Positions 49,503-61,247 of a stretch of 64,000 nucleotides of DNA are shown here, piece by piece. The DNA comes from Panonychus citri (lineage: Eukaryota > Arthropoda > Arachnida > Trombidiformes > Tetranychidae), in assembly GCF_014898815.1 (NCBI RefSeq), contig NW_026515543.1:4464001-4528000 (forward strand), given 5' to 3'. The notes under the pieces are model-generated. The model saw nothing but the letters and a program-made list of their open reading frames with translations. It searched no databases and was not told the origin of the DNA. The translations under genes and the position numbers were made by a program. Position 1 is the stretch's first letter. Every line of letters begins with the position of its first letter.

Positions 49503-52500
49503 AAAAAAGTTTTCCATTGAGTTTTGAAGGTCACCAATAAAAGTAATGAGCATGAGTGACCTAAATATGAATACAGGCCTGTTTACTTATTCAGTTTCTG
49601 TTACAGAAACAGGGTGGGAGAGAGATAGAGAGAGAGATGAAAAAAGAGAGAGGGAAGGAGAAAGAGAAACAGAAAGAGAGATGATAAACTGATAGAGAAA
49701 AATGTTTCAGCCATTTTTCTGTTGAAAATCGGTGCTAAGCTCGTTCTTCTCACTCGGCCAAATATTCAATTCTCACTCAGATAGTTCAGTATGATTACTA
49801 CATGAGTTGCCTGTTATGTACCAATAGTTAGTCTCACTCATGAGCATATACACACTCATATATACATACACAATAAGACTTAATGTTAGGATAGAAAGTA
49901 GGTCAAGTTTAAATTAATTGTACTCAATTTTTTGGGGGGAGGAAGAGAAAGAGAGAGAAAAAAAGGTAAAAGTAAAAGTGAAAGAAAGAAAAGTCTCTTT
50001 CTTTTCCTCTTTCACTTTCACTTTTTTCGTTTATGTTTTGTTCAGTTGTTGCGTTTCCAGTTACCTGTTTTTACTTTCAAATTTTCGTTCTTCTTTTGGT
50101 TAGCACATAAGCACCTTTAGTCTTTTTCCTTTCTCTCTCTCTCTCTATCTTTCAATCATAACAATGGAAAAACTGTAAAAAACAACATAAAAGTAGAAAT
50201 GAATGAAATGAGAGAAAAAAAGAAATCAATAACTGTTAACACACAATTAGAATTGCTTATTATGTAAAACTATCATTCAACTAATATTCATTTTTTGATT
50301 GTTGGTGTGAAAGAAATGAAATGCATTTAATCATAATTAAGATAACTAATGTTTAGTTTATACTGATAATTGTATGGCATTAAATTGATACTTGATAATA
50401 ATAACTCTGTAGACTGATTAGTTTATATTGAGCAATAGTAATGATAATAATATTATTATTACTATTGAAGATTCTGAGATGATGAAAAAAAAAGTAGTTG
50501 ATGAAGAAAAGGGAAGAATCATTCATGACCTAGAATCTTCATGGAATCTAACTCATGTCCTCGATAATATCAATCCATAGAGAGCATGACGTAGGTCAAA
50601 GAGGGAGAGGGAGTTGGAAAAGTGAGAAAGAGAGAATAGAGATTGAGAGGAAGATGATAAGATGATGATAATGATGATGAAGATAGACTTCGTTCTGTGA
50701 TGAAAAAAAGACAGAAATGAGGTCATCCCCATTCCGTAGTTGTTGTAATCAGCTTTGCTTTTTATTCATTTTGCCTCCTTTCTCTGTCTATCAAACTGTC
50801 TACATAATTTCATATATATCAGTCTGTCTCATTCTCTTTCTTTTTTTTACTCTCTTTCTCTCTCTCTCTATTGGTTTCATCGATTTTCCCACAACTGAAC
50901 GACATGAGGATGATAATGATGACATTAAAACTTAACAATATGTACTCAAAATAATGAATGAAAAAAAATCTACTGAAACAAGGAAAGGAAGAGAAAAGGC
51001 TTATAAAGATAGAATAACAAAAGAGATGATAATTGAATGAAATGATAAATTTGAAAATAATAAAAAAATAATAATGATGATGATGAATTTTGAGTGAGAA
51101 CAAGGGTTTTTTGGCTGCGATTGGCGGAGTAGCACCTACCTGATGATGTAAGGGTAGTAGGTACAGAGGTTGGCGAGGAGTCGGGAGATGAGGTTGATGA
51201 AGAAAGTTGAGGAATTTGGATGAGTTCTTGCTTGATCCCGTCCGGTGTGTAAATTGACCCACCGCCTAGTCCACCATTACTATTGGAGGCAATCATAGCA
51301 AGAGATGAAGATCCCACCTCTCCTAATGAATGATTACTTGAATGACCACCACCTCCTCCGCTACCATGAGAACCCACTCCGGTTCGAACCATTTGACGTT
51401 GTCTCATAATCTGTAATCGTCGAGCTCGATCTCTTTTGTACATTGGGCCAAATTTATTACGACCTCCTCTCATACGATCAGCACGTACAGCTGATGATGA
51501 CCAAAATATCGCAAACCAGAGTTTTGAAAAGATTTCATCATTAACATTAATAATTAACAATGAAAAACCAGCAGTAGAATTGGTATGATAATAATTGTGT
51601 AATTATAATAATCCAAGAAAAAAAGGAAAAAGTTGTTACAGTAGCACCAATGATACGTTGATACGAATCATTTGCAAATCATTTAAACCATATTACCAAA
51701 GTGAATAGTTCATCCGAAGTAATAATAATAATAATGTTGGCGATGAAGGTGAAAAAGAAGAAGAAGAAAGATGAAGAAAGATGAAGATGGCGTCGATGAT
51801 GGCGAAAAGAAACCAAACCAAAAGGAAATAGACAAAAAAGAGAAGAAAAAAAAAGATTAATACTTTTTCAAAAGAAGAGAAAAAGAGTCAATGTTAAGCA
51901 AAGAAAGTGAGATGATGGCGATGAAAACGCCAAGGTAATTAGCATATTAATCAAGATAAGCGATTTAATAATAATGAAGATAAAGAAACATCATCATCAA
52001 GAGAAGAGGGAAAAGGAGACACATGCATAAAACCTGGATAAACAGGATCAACAGAAAACCTCCTCATCATCCTCATCATCCTCCTCTTCAACATCTTCAA
52101 CTTCGTCATAAAGAAACAAAGAAGAAGTAGCAAAAAGAAAATAATATTTGGCGGTTTTTATTGCAATCGCAATTTACTATTGACGATAATGAAAATAAGA
52201 CAGAAAATAAAGATGAAAGAGGTAAAAAGAAGAAAAAGAAAAAGAGAAAAATAATTAACGTATTATATTACCTTCTAATTTCATTCCAACTTCAAGGCAC
52301 TTCTGAAATCTACAAAATGGACATCGTTTCCTTTGGGATTTGTCGATGTGACAAGAACGATCAGCAACACAGGTATAGACCTTTTTATTTTGTACAGTAC
52401 GTTTGAAGAAACCTTTACATGATTCACAGGTTAATAGTCCATAATGGTAACCAGAGACTTTATCTCCACACACTGGACACAGTTCATCCATACCCTCTTT

Positions 52501-52677
52501 GGTATCAGAGGTTTCGGGTGGACCTGCAGCACTGGTTATTGAAGGAACTGCCAATGAAAGGGCAGAGGTTAAATGATTATGTCCATAACCGGTAGGTCCA
52601 TTTGGTTCATTTGATGAACACCCTGTTGGTGGCATGAAGCATGGTTCAATATGATGATCACTTAAATTGGACATCAT
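44302..52677 (-). CDS. ftz-f1: nuclear receptor FTZ-F1 (NR5A)
   Basis: Orphan nuclear receptor and transcription factor; in arthropods a competence factor for the ecdysone response in moulting and metamorphosis, binding YCAAGGYCR monomer sites. Six coding exons: 52677-52272, 51490-51140, 47938-47154, 45443-45185, 44642-44542 and 44448-44302, with consistent phases, giving 682 aa. DNA-binding domain from residue 67: CPVCGDKVSGYHYGLLTC, P-box CESCKGFF and the second finger to CRFQKC. The FTZ-F1 box follows at the exon 1/2 junction (AVRADRMRGGRNKFGPMYKR). A long Gly/Asn/Pro-rich hinge fills exon 3. The ligand-binding domain starts at about 450 (QTYNQCEVDLFELMCKV, VDWARN) and ends with AF-2 LLMEML plus HAKRK. 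The introns hold repeated nuclear-receptor half-sites. The N-terminus may be one of several isoforms, as is known for this gene; alternative first exons were not identified. Confidence 0.97.
44818..44858. promoter_or_regulatory. two TAGGTCA sites flanking an FTZ-F1 monomer site (intron of ftz-f1)
   Basis: GAGTAGGTCAAGG at 44818-44830, a second TAGGTCA at 44852-44858, and between them CGACCTTGG (44834-44842), whose reverse complement CCAAGGTCG fits the FTZ-F1 consensus YCAAGGYCR. They lie between the last two long ligand-binding-domain exons. Suggests HR3-type input and autoregulation; inferred from motif matches only. Confidence 0.4.
44888..44918. repeat. (GA)n microsatellite
   Basis: Long uninterrupted GA run, one of many in the ftz-f1 region; potential GAGA-factor binding DNA. 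Confidence 0.9.
46494..46523 (+). promoter_or_regulatory. composite TAGGTCA element, copy 1
   Basis: GAGTAGGTCAAGGTAT followed shortly by TCGCTATTT. The same two words occur together at 55273-55296, with closer spacing. Reads as a RORE/HR3-type half-site with an added conserved flank. It sits in the intron between the fourth and third coding exons of ftz-f1. Confidence 0.45.
48384..48390 (+). promoter_or_regulatory. TAGGTCA half-site (AAAGTAGGTCAAAG)
   Basis: The A-rich 5' flank and TAGGTCA core match the extended monomer site bound by ROR/HR3 receptors. Located in an intron of ftz-f1. A further core in the same family lies in reverse at 46362-46368. Confidence 0.4.
49468..49497. repeat. (GA)n microsatellite
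   Basis: Uninterrupted GA run in the large ftz-f1 intron. Confidence 0.9.
49557..50598. promoter_or_regulatory. cluster of four TAGGTCA half-sites in ftz-f1 intron
   Basis: Cores at 49557-49563 (reverse), 49899-49905 (forward, AGAAAGTAGGTCAAG), 50526-50532 (reverse) and 50592-50598 (forward). All lie within about 1 kb of the large intron before the hinge exon. Related GAGGTCA at 50719-50725. Motif evidence only. Confidence 0.42.
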
Positions 52678-55600
52678 GATGATATAATATCAAAGATATT
52701 GATTGTCTTTCTATTATCAAGAAAAATAATATTTATTTATCAAGAAAATAACAAACAAACAAACAAAAGTAAAATTGATTCAGATTCGGGTGTTGTTATT
52801 ATTGTTGATGATGATAATTAGTTGATAATAATAATATTACTGATGATGATAGTGATGGTGAAGATGAAGAAATTGAAATGTGGCTTAAAGGAAGCAAAAT
52901 GCACTGATTATGGGGAAAAAGGTGAAAGAAAAAAAAAGTAAAGTCAAGGTAAGTTTTTGACGAAAAATGTAATATATAAATTGAACTGAATCAATTTAAT
53001 TGCAATTGATGGTGTGTATGTATATATGTATGTGCTTGTGTGTGTGTGAGAGAGAGAGAAAGTGATCATAAGAAACAGAAAAAAACTTTGGTTGATAATT
53101 GATATTATTACTATTACTCAAGACGATGGAGAAAAATTAAAATTAATATCAGGCAGCTAATCTCCTTGAATATTAAAGGCACAATATCACACATAGATAG
53201 ACACATAGACACACATAAACAAAAATAAAAGGCTCACCAAGTCACAGAGTTGTTGTTGTTGTTATTGTTGATGATGGTGTTGATTAGCCTGATGATGAAG
53301 ATGATGAGGGATACAATTTATATCTTGACAAGGCACAAACAAAAAGGAGAGAGCGTGAAAAATAAAATAGCAACTATGTTTGGTGTTAATCTCTTAATAA
53401 TAAATTGTTGTTGTTGTTGTTGTGTATTAATCACAAGCCTCTCTCTCCCTCTAAGTAAGTAATCAAGTAATCAAGAGAGAGAAGAGAAAAAAGAAGAAAT
53501 TAAAAAAATAATTGTAAGTCCAAAGCACAAAAATAATCAACAAACAAGAATCAAATTAATTATTGGTCAATAATCATAATCAAAGGCACAAAAGTTGTAG
53601 TAATGAAGATGATGAAGATGATGATGAAATAATAGAGTAATGATGATTAGGTTGTTGTTGTTGTTGTTGTTGTTGCTAACAGACTTATGGAAGCCGATGT
53701 AATGAGTTTTGTAATGACGATGTAGGATGAAGATGATGTGAAGATGATGATGAGAAGAGTAAGTTAATCAATAATACAACAAGAAAAATAACTCTTGGGA
53801 TTGATTGTTGGTGTCGTTGATTAGGATAATCCAATGGTTGATTTAAAGTCTTTGTTGAGGTGACTTGTAATAATCACCAATGTCACAAGAAGAGTTGATT
53901 AATATCACCAACATATAGATGAATGAATATTTTATATTATTATTAATATTTTTTATAATTTTCACTAACAACAAATAAAATATAATTTTGGTGTTTCTTT
54001 TCCAGTTGATGATATAACATTAATATAAAGGTTAAATTGATTTTGTTAATTCCTTGGAATGTAAAACGTTTGTGGTTGATTGTTGTTAGTTGATGTTGTT
54101 GTTGTTTATTCCTGACGACGACTGTGTGTATATGTTGACTGAAATATTTGTTTACACCGTTATCACTCAACTAACGACTCAATAGTAACTGACTTGACTT
54201 TCTCTGTCTATCTTGTTCTCTCTCACTTTCTCTTTCATCTTTCGATCTCATTTTTTTAGTAAAATAATGAGAGAAAAAGAATAGAGAGAATGAGAATAGA
54301 AAGAGGGAGATAGAAACGAATTAAAAGAAAGAGAGAGAGATAGAGTGAGAGTGAGAGTGAGTGAGTGAGTGAGGGGAAGAAACAATGTCAATGATGATGA
54401 TGATGAAGAGAAAATGAAGACAGAGAAAAAAGAAAGTAAAAGTGAGAATTAAGGGAGAAAGAAAAGGGGAGTGTAAGACAAATCAACATGAAAGACTCCC
54501 TCTTGAGAGTGTTTCAAGTTAGTAGAAATTAGAAAGAAAGAGAGAACGAGAGAACGAGAGAGAAAGAGAATGTTAGAGTGAGAGAGAAAGAAAGAAGAGG
54601 GAATCAAATTGAGGGTGTAGATGGAGCAAAAGAGAAAGAGAATTGTGAAGATAGACAGAGACACAATTCTGAAGAAACAAAAAATGATGAAAAGAAGAAG
54701 GTAAGAAGATGTTGGTGTTAATGCTGTGGTTGTGTTGATGATGATAAGGAAAAAGAAAGAGAACGAAGTGACGAACGATCTGATTTTCTTATTTCTTTTT
54801 TTTCTCTCTCTCTCATAAACATACAAAACGGTCTCTCAACGAAAAAGAATCAAAATGATTTCAGGAAAAACGATAAAAGACAGAGAAGAGCAATTACAGA
54901 GAATAAGGAGAGCAAGTGAGAGAGAGAGAAGAAAAGTAAAAAGTATATTATGACAACAGGAAGAAAGATAATAAAGACAGAGAGGAAAAAAAGAAAGAGT
55001 TAAATCGTGGAAGGAAAGTGAAGAATAAGAAGTGGGGAAGAAAGAGACTAAATATTGAGTGAAGAAGAAAAATATGATAGAGTCACATGGAAAAAAGAGA
55101 GAAATGTAGACAGAGTTGGAGAGAGAAACTCATGATGATGAGAAAAACACATATAACAGACAAACTGGTTTTCTGGGTTAGATGAGAAGAGAGAGAGAGA
55201 AAGATGATAGAAGGAGGAGTTTATTACATGAGTTACAAGAAAGAGTAAGTTGGGAGTGAGAGTAAAGTTGGTGAGTAGGTCAAGGTATCGCTATTTATGC
55301 AGTTATCTAACAACCAGAGAATAGCAACAGCAGCAGAAAAAGAACTGAAAACAAGATTAAAACCTTAGATCGAAAAGAAGAAGAAGAAGATGATGATCAA
55401 AGAGAGAGAGAGAAGAGGAGAGACAAAAGAAGAAAGGTAACAAATTAAGTAATAGAAAAAAGGAACTGAAGAGAAATAGAAAAAAAAGAAACAGAAAGAA
55501 TCAAATTATGACATAGAAAAAGAGAAAAAAAATGAAAAAGAGAAAACGAAAAATTGAAAGATGATAAAATTCAGAGAGTTAGAGAGAAAGATGCATGGGG

Positions 55601-57288
55601 ATGGAAGAGAGAGAAAACCATAGACAGAGAGTGAGAGAGAATAAGCATCAGTGTAATGATAATGATATCAAATCAGGTTTGATGATTAGGTGAAAAAGTA
55701 GTTACAGAGGAAAAAAAGATGAAGACGAAAACGAAAAAAACAACAACATGGAGAGAGAGAGAGAGAGAGAGATAGACAGAGAAATTGGATAGTCACAGGG
55801 AGAAAAGGAGATGGAGAAAACTCTCTGAGAGAAATTAAGATTTATATGTGATGACAAATGTCAGATTATAATTGTAATTATACTTTATACTAGATGTTAT
55901 TATTAGTAATAGTAACAAACTCACTCATTTATACGAGAGAGAGAGAGACAAAAAGGAGTTAGTGAAGAGAGAGAAAAGATTTTGTTTAATAGACAGAACG
56001 AGAAATGGGAGAATAGAAAAGAGAAAAGAAAATATTGAGCTTTTTACAATATTTTCCAAAGATTTAAGTAAATGAAAAAGAAAAAGGTAAATACACAGTA
56101 ATGAGAGAAGAAGATTACTAGTAAGAGAAGAAGAAGATAATTAAATTAATTGATGATGATGATGGTGATGATAGAAAAGATGAAAATCAGGTTAATCAAG
56201 TAAATAACAAGTGTAATCAACGAGATGCTGAGAGAGAGACGAGGGAGACAGAGGAAAGAAGATAAAGATAAACACAACAAAACAAACTGACCAGTTCCTT
56301 TGGATTTATTCACATAGACTTCAAATTATCATCATCATTCAGAATTGTTGTTGATTTTTTTTTCTCTTTTTTATTATTATTTTATTCACATAAACATGAC
56401 AAGAGGTAAAGTTGAATTAAAACCAGAGAGAAAAAAAATGTAACAATTTTTTTCGAATTTACCAGCGCCACCTACTGTTCTCTCTCCAAACTAATGTCAA
56501 CTAACGGGAACTTTGAATCAACAATCAATCAGTTTCTCTTTTTTAATTCGATTGATTGTCTTGATTATTTGAAGAAATGAGATTTTTTTTCTTCCAAATT
56601 TTATCAATATATTTTCGAAAAGTAAACGTGAATAGTTTCTGTTTATTTCTGGTGAGTTTAACTGAGTTTCAATGAGAATTTATTTTTACCGTTACTTTTA
56701 CTTTTTGTTGGACAATTTTGTTCAATAATCAATTTTGTTTTCCTCTTGTTAATTGTTTCATTTGAAAGAATCTCTTTTTTTTTCTTGATTGATTGTTGAA
56801 CTAATTGTGTAAACTCGCTATTATTACCAATGGTCAGTGAAAAAATAGTCGATAACATTAACTTAAATCTCTTTGTACTACTGACCCACTTTTCATTTAT
56901 AACAAGTTTTGTACCTTAGAAAACATTAGATTTGTTGAAATTTTGTAAACTAGGAAAAGGAATTGAACAATTTAATAAATTATCTAATGTAATTTATCAT
57001 CTTAAACTATTAATTTGACCTAATTAAGATTGAATCAGATAAACAGAGAAAACAAATTGTTTCTTAATCATCGTAAGTGAGAATATAATTCAACCAATCA
57101 TATCAATCAAATGAAATTCATCACAATTAATGAATAAAACAAACAACTGAAAATCGTAGACAACAATTAGAATATAATTCACATTGGACTGTGAAGAAAA
57201 CCATAAGCAATTAACAACAATTAGAGTGGAAAACAATCACCACAATTTAGATGTTTCATGTTTACCTTGATAACTTTTTCTCTCTCTC
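52678..57288. other. ftz-f1 upstream region, purine-rich low-complexity DNA
   Basis: No coding exon seen. The plus strand is strongly GA-rich to about 56.3 kb (so CT-rich on the ftz-f1 sense strand), with GA tracts (for example 55749-55772), TTG and ATG trinucleotide runs, a TAGGTCA composite at 55273-55296 and a reverse half-site at 57016-57022. Probably 5' UTR, alternative first exons, introns or enhancers of ftz-f1. Confidence 0.45.
55273..55296 (+). promoter_or_regulatory. composite TAGGTCA element, copy 2
   Basis: GAGTAGGTCAAGGTAT overlapping TCGCTATTT by one base, matching the element at 46494-46523. Located about 2.6 kb upstream of the first identified coding exon of ftz-f1. Confidence 0.45.
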
Positions 57289-57301
57289 TCACCTTTGACC
57301 T
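57289..57301 (-). promoter_or_regulatory. DR1 nuclear-receptor site
   Basis: Reverse complement reads AGGTCA A AGGTGA, a one-base-spaced direct repeat, the arrangement favoured by HNF4 and RXR/USP dimers. It lies next to the possible promoter at 57.5 kb. Confidence 0.35.
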
Positions 57302-57514
57302 TTTCCCAGGTAACTCTTTCTTTCTTTATTTTCTATTCTCTTTCCTTTTAATATTCTCTTCATCTCGAAATAACATTTCCTGTTGTAAGAAAAATAAACC
57401 GTTAACTTTCCCTTTTCTCTCATCATAATCATCATCTTACTTTCTTTTCATCTCTTTTCCCTCTTTACCTTGGATTTTACCTTTCAGTGTATCACCCGGA
57501 CGCCATATTGCCTC

Positions 57515-57711
57515 TTATATAATACTTTACATAATATTGGTTTCAACTCTTCTCACGCTTTTTTCACTCTCTCTTGAATTGTACTCACACAAAACACAAC
57601 GGAAGTAGTTAATACAATCATCTTAATCAACAGCATATCATCAGGATCATTATCGACTCTACATAATCATCAATCAATCATAAATCCTCCAAACATCCAA
57701 TGGATTTACAG
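57515..57711 (+). promoter_or_regulatory. possible promoter and tiny first coding exon
   Basis: A TATA-like TTATATAATA lies at 57515-57524, followed by an A/C-rich leader and ATG-GAT-TTA-CAG|GTAACC, i.e. a four-codon start (57700-57711) directly at a good splice donor. This is the layout of a first exon on the plus strand. A GCCATATTG word lies just upstream. I could not identify the downstream exon, so the gene is unknown. Confidence 0.3.
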
Positions 57712-57806
57712 GTAACCCTTTTTACCTATTCAAAAAGTAGTAAAAGTATCATCGAGAATCGTTTCGATCAACAATAGTGACACCGGTAGTTGACTCTGAA
57801 AACCAT

Positions 57807-58013
57807 TTAAACGGCACCGAAAGGTAAAGTCGACAATTGATGATTCCAATTCCCTTTGTTTCCGTCGATCCATTTTCGCAAACTGACCTCTTTCCCGCCA
57901 AATTCATAATAATAATTACCATTCAGTGTCTTTACACTAATCATTGTACTTATATTTGGATGGTAACTATTGTTGTAGGTCAGCATCACCGCCGATCCAT
58001 TTTCCTCTTTCAT
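57807..58013 (-). other. candidate 68-aa open frame or exon, unidentified
   Basis: A minus-strand open frame with less biased composition than its surroundings (NGNYYYEFGGKEVSLRKW) and an acceptor-like GTAAAG just before the ATG. No matching upstream exon and no known family. Could be chance. Confidence 0.15.
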
Positions 58014-58363
58014 CTTTACAAGATAATTAGGTCAACATTTTGCCAATGGATTTTCATTATGATTATCCCTAAATACCCAATCATTTGCCAAAGTATTTAA
58101 ATTGAATGTCAATTCTTCCTGTTGAAAATTTCATGATAAACGTTGATCATGAGATGAGAAACTTTATCATCATCTTGCCTTATCTTCAATGGGCGAGTCT
58201 TATAATATCAAGTATCAGTTTCGCTCTTCCTCTGGATCAGAAAACCATCAAACTAATCATGTTGATACATCAACTTCTTCCTCATCTTCACCTCTCTTAT
58301 CTTCCTCTTAATTGTTAACATATTTAGAAACAAAGATTTTAAATACATTGACCAAAGAGAAAA

Positions 58364-58399
<36 letters not shown>

Positions 58400-60032
58400 A
58401 TAAGGCAAATCACTAATCATCCTCATCATCATTAAATAGGAGAATCCAAGTGAAAAGAGAAATAAAAATTTTTTTCTAAAGATAAAAATAACGGGATAAC
58501 TTTTCTTCATCTTCACTTTTCCTTGTAACTGTAAAGGTAATATATTATTACCCGGTAAAGGTAAAAGTAAACTGTTCAACAAAAAGTTTAAATAAATGTC
58601 TTGACATAAATATTATCCTAACGGTTTACACAGGTAAGAAAGTAAGAGAGAGAGAGAGAGAGAGAGATGATAGTTTCTTACAATTTCTTCATCTTCTTCG
58701 TCTTCTCATTGTTATTATGTATACAAACGATTCTTTTAGTAAGAAAAGGTAATAATGCGAATGGAAGATAACAAACAATAATTTTATTATATTTCTCTTT
58801 CTATGGTTTTCCAGGTAAAAATCTTTATCTTCTTTCATCATCATCATCATCTTCGTCTTCTTCTTCTTCTTTACCCGTGCCTTGGGCCAAATTTGGTTCC
58901 ATTTTCATCTTCTTTCTTCCCTTTCATTCTTAACTTCCTTTTCTTTTTCTTTCTTCATCTCATCTTCTTCTCACCCTCTGTAACGGTTCGGCCTTATGCC
59001 CACAAATTTTGACCTAATTTCTTCCGCTTTTTGTACACCATTACGTGCTAAATTCGTGCCTCTCTTCCTTCATCATTATCATCTTTCTTTTTTTGGATTT
59101 CTCTTCTTTCTCCATAGACTTGATCTTCTTCCTTTCACCTTCATCTCCCTTTTCATTGAAAGATTATCTTTTGTTTGTTGATCCATTAGATTATCCATTT
59201 ATATTTATCGGTGTTTTCGATCCTTTTCCATCAATAATAAGGTGAGGATGCAATTAAATCACAATTAAAGAAGAACAATCAACACACTTTACACTGCAGA
59301 AGACTCTCACTAAGAGCATTCAATATTAGATCCTATCAAAAATCGTCTCGTTGCTTTCGTTTTTACAAACTTATCAATGGGTTTGAAATAAAAGTTCAGA
59401 ATCGATCGATTTATCGTCTCGATGATCATGACATTCATTCATATTTGAACAAAAAGTTCTCATGGAAAATATTGAAAAACTACCATCACAATCGGAAACT
59501 CAGGTGATAAACTTACCTGAGGGTACAAAGAACAAGAGAAGCTTGAAATTAGCCTAATTTTCAATAATTGATTGAACTATAAACTAATAAATTCTAGCTG
59601 AACCTTTTGCTTTCTCTCTCTCTCTCTTTAATAATGACCTTTAACCTGGTTTACGATCAACAAAGATCACAAATATTTTATGATAGAAAAAAACTTTCTA
59701 TTATTCTTATTAGCGATTCTATTAATATTTGATCAGAAATCGCAACAGACTTTTCTTTTTAATATTTATCATTAACATTATTTTTACTTGTATGCTTTTC
59801 AAAGTGATTATTGTTACGTGGATTTAAATTAGTTTGGCCTAATTTCGGATTCCTCTTTTTCGTTTTTCGGGCATATTTTCTGGTTCCTCTGGTTCTTTAA
59901 GGAGGAGAACAAGATGAAGAAGAAGAAGATGGGAAGATGATGAAGGAGAAGGAGATGCTATTGGCGATGGTTAGAGTGATAGAAAAGAGCCTTGGACCCG
60001 TGATTTTACATCGACTAAACCTTATTAGGTCA
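57976..60032. promoter_or_regulatory. scattered TAGGTCA half-sites upstream of ftz-f1
   Basis: Cores at 57976-57982 and 58028-58034 (forward, the second AATTAGGTCA), 59010-59016 (reverse, AATTAGGTCA) and 60026-60032 (forward, TATTAGGTCA). Together with those inside ftz-f1 they form the cluster described in the findings. Confidence 0.35.
58369..58398. repeat. (GA)n microsatellite
   Basis: Uninterrupted GA run; similar runs at 58645-58667 and 60300-60327. Confidence 0.9.
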
Positions 60033-61185
60033 AACTCATCTCGGGCTTTTCTCTTCTCCTTCTTCCTTTCCTCTTCTCCATCATCATCATCATCATCTTG
60101 TGTTCATCTTATATAATATTATTACTTCAACTTATGTTACCTAACTAACTTTTATTGGTTATCTGTGTTCGGCCTTGACGGTGGGTTTTTCATCCAAAGG
60201 CAATAACTGTATTCACTTCTGTTGCCTCATCATAATCATCAAAAATCATCTTCATCTTATTGTCTAATATGCGTTGTGATGATTTACAGAGGATGGAAAC
60301 GAGAGAGAGAGAGAGAGAGAGAGAGAGTCAAGGAAGAAGGTGGGCTGAAGATGAAGAGAAAGAGGCTCAGTTTAAGGCCTGGGAACAGTTCTGAAGATAA
60401 AAAATCTTGAGTCTACAGACTAAGTTTCCAGGTAAATTAAAGGTAAAGAGGCTAAAAAAGATGCGGAAAAAACTCACCATCTTTATCATCATAATCGTAA
60501 TAATCATAATCATCATCATCTTGTTACTAATAAATTTACACACATGGGTGAGGTTATTATCATGTTAGGAAGTGTTAACTAGTAATCCTGATGCAATCAA
60601 CAATAGATTGTCAGTTAATTGTGACAATTTATAGTCAATTGGAAGATATAAAATTTTGATAAAAATAATCACATTTTTTGAATAAAAATCAACCAATACA
60701 ATTGGAAATAAATAAAATGATCATAAATTGATTGTTGCTCAATAATGACCACGAAAATTTAAAGGTAAGTGATATAAGAAAAAAAAGTAAAAATAAAAAA
60801 CTTACAATTGATTGTTGATTGTTGTTTAAGCAGAAATGATTTAAATCAAATCAGTTGAAGCTCCAATAACTTAACAACAAACACACAATTACCATTTAGT
60901 TAACAATTTATGTCGTTTCGCTTTCTCCCTTTATCATGATTTAAGTTTTTCAATTAAATCCAATGGAATAACAATTTATACCTTTTATTATAATTGTTAT
61001 TATCTAGGTTAAGATGATGGAAATGGTGATGAGGATGATGAGGATGATAAAGATGAAAGGTTAACAGTGAATATATTTGACAAGGTTTGGTTAACCTTTT
61101 TCAATCGAAACACTCACATTGGGTCAATGGAAAATAATAATAACAACAAATAACAGAAGCTTTTCTCATCTTCTCTTTCTTTTTA

Positions 61186-61189
<4 letters not shown>
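58399..61189. other. non-coding, pyrimidine-rich region
   Basis: No supported gene. Several short plus-strand frames rich in F, L, S, H come from CT- and ATC-rich sequence. The ATG-GTT-TTC-CAG|GTAAAA at 58803-58816 mimics a first exon but has no support. Confidence 0.45.

Positions 61190-61246
<57 letters not shown>
61190..61246. repeat. long (CT)n microsatellite
   Basis: The longest simple repeat in the window, about 28 CT units. Confidence 0.95.

Positions 61247-61247
<1 letters not shown>

Noticed and set aside
50819..51262. 147-codon minus ORF overlapping ftz-f1 exon 2
   Set aside because: Out-of-frame shadow of the FTZ-F1 exon and its intron.
54449..54826. 125-codon minus ORF upstream of ftz-f1
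   Set aside because: Ser/Phe/Leu-rich translation of GA-rich DNA; no conserved motif.
58106..59245. Plus-strand ORFs of 61-70 codons following the possible promoter
   Set aside because: None has an acceptor in phase with the ATG-GAT-TTA-CAG exon, and composition follows the CT-rich DNA.
61190..61246. CRISPR-like regular repetition
   Set aside because: Simple dinucleotide repeat without spacers.
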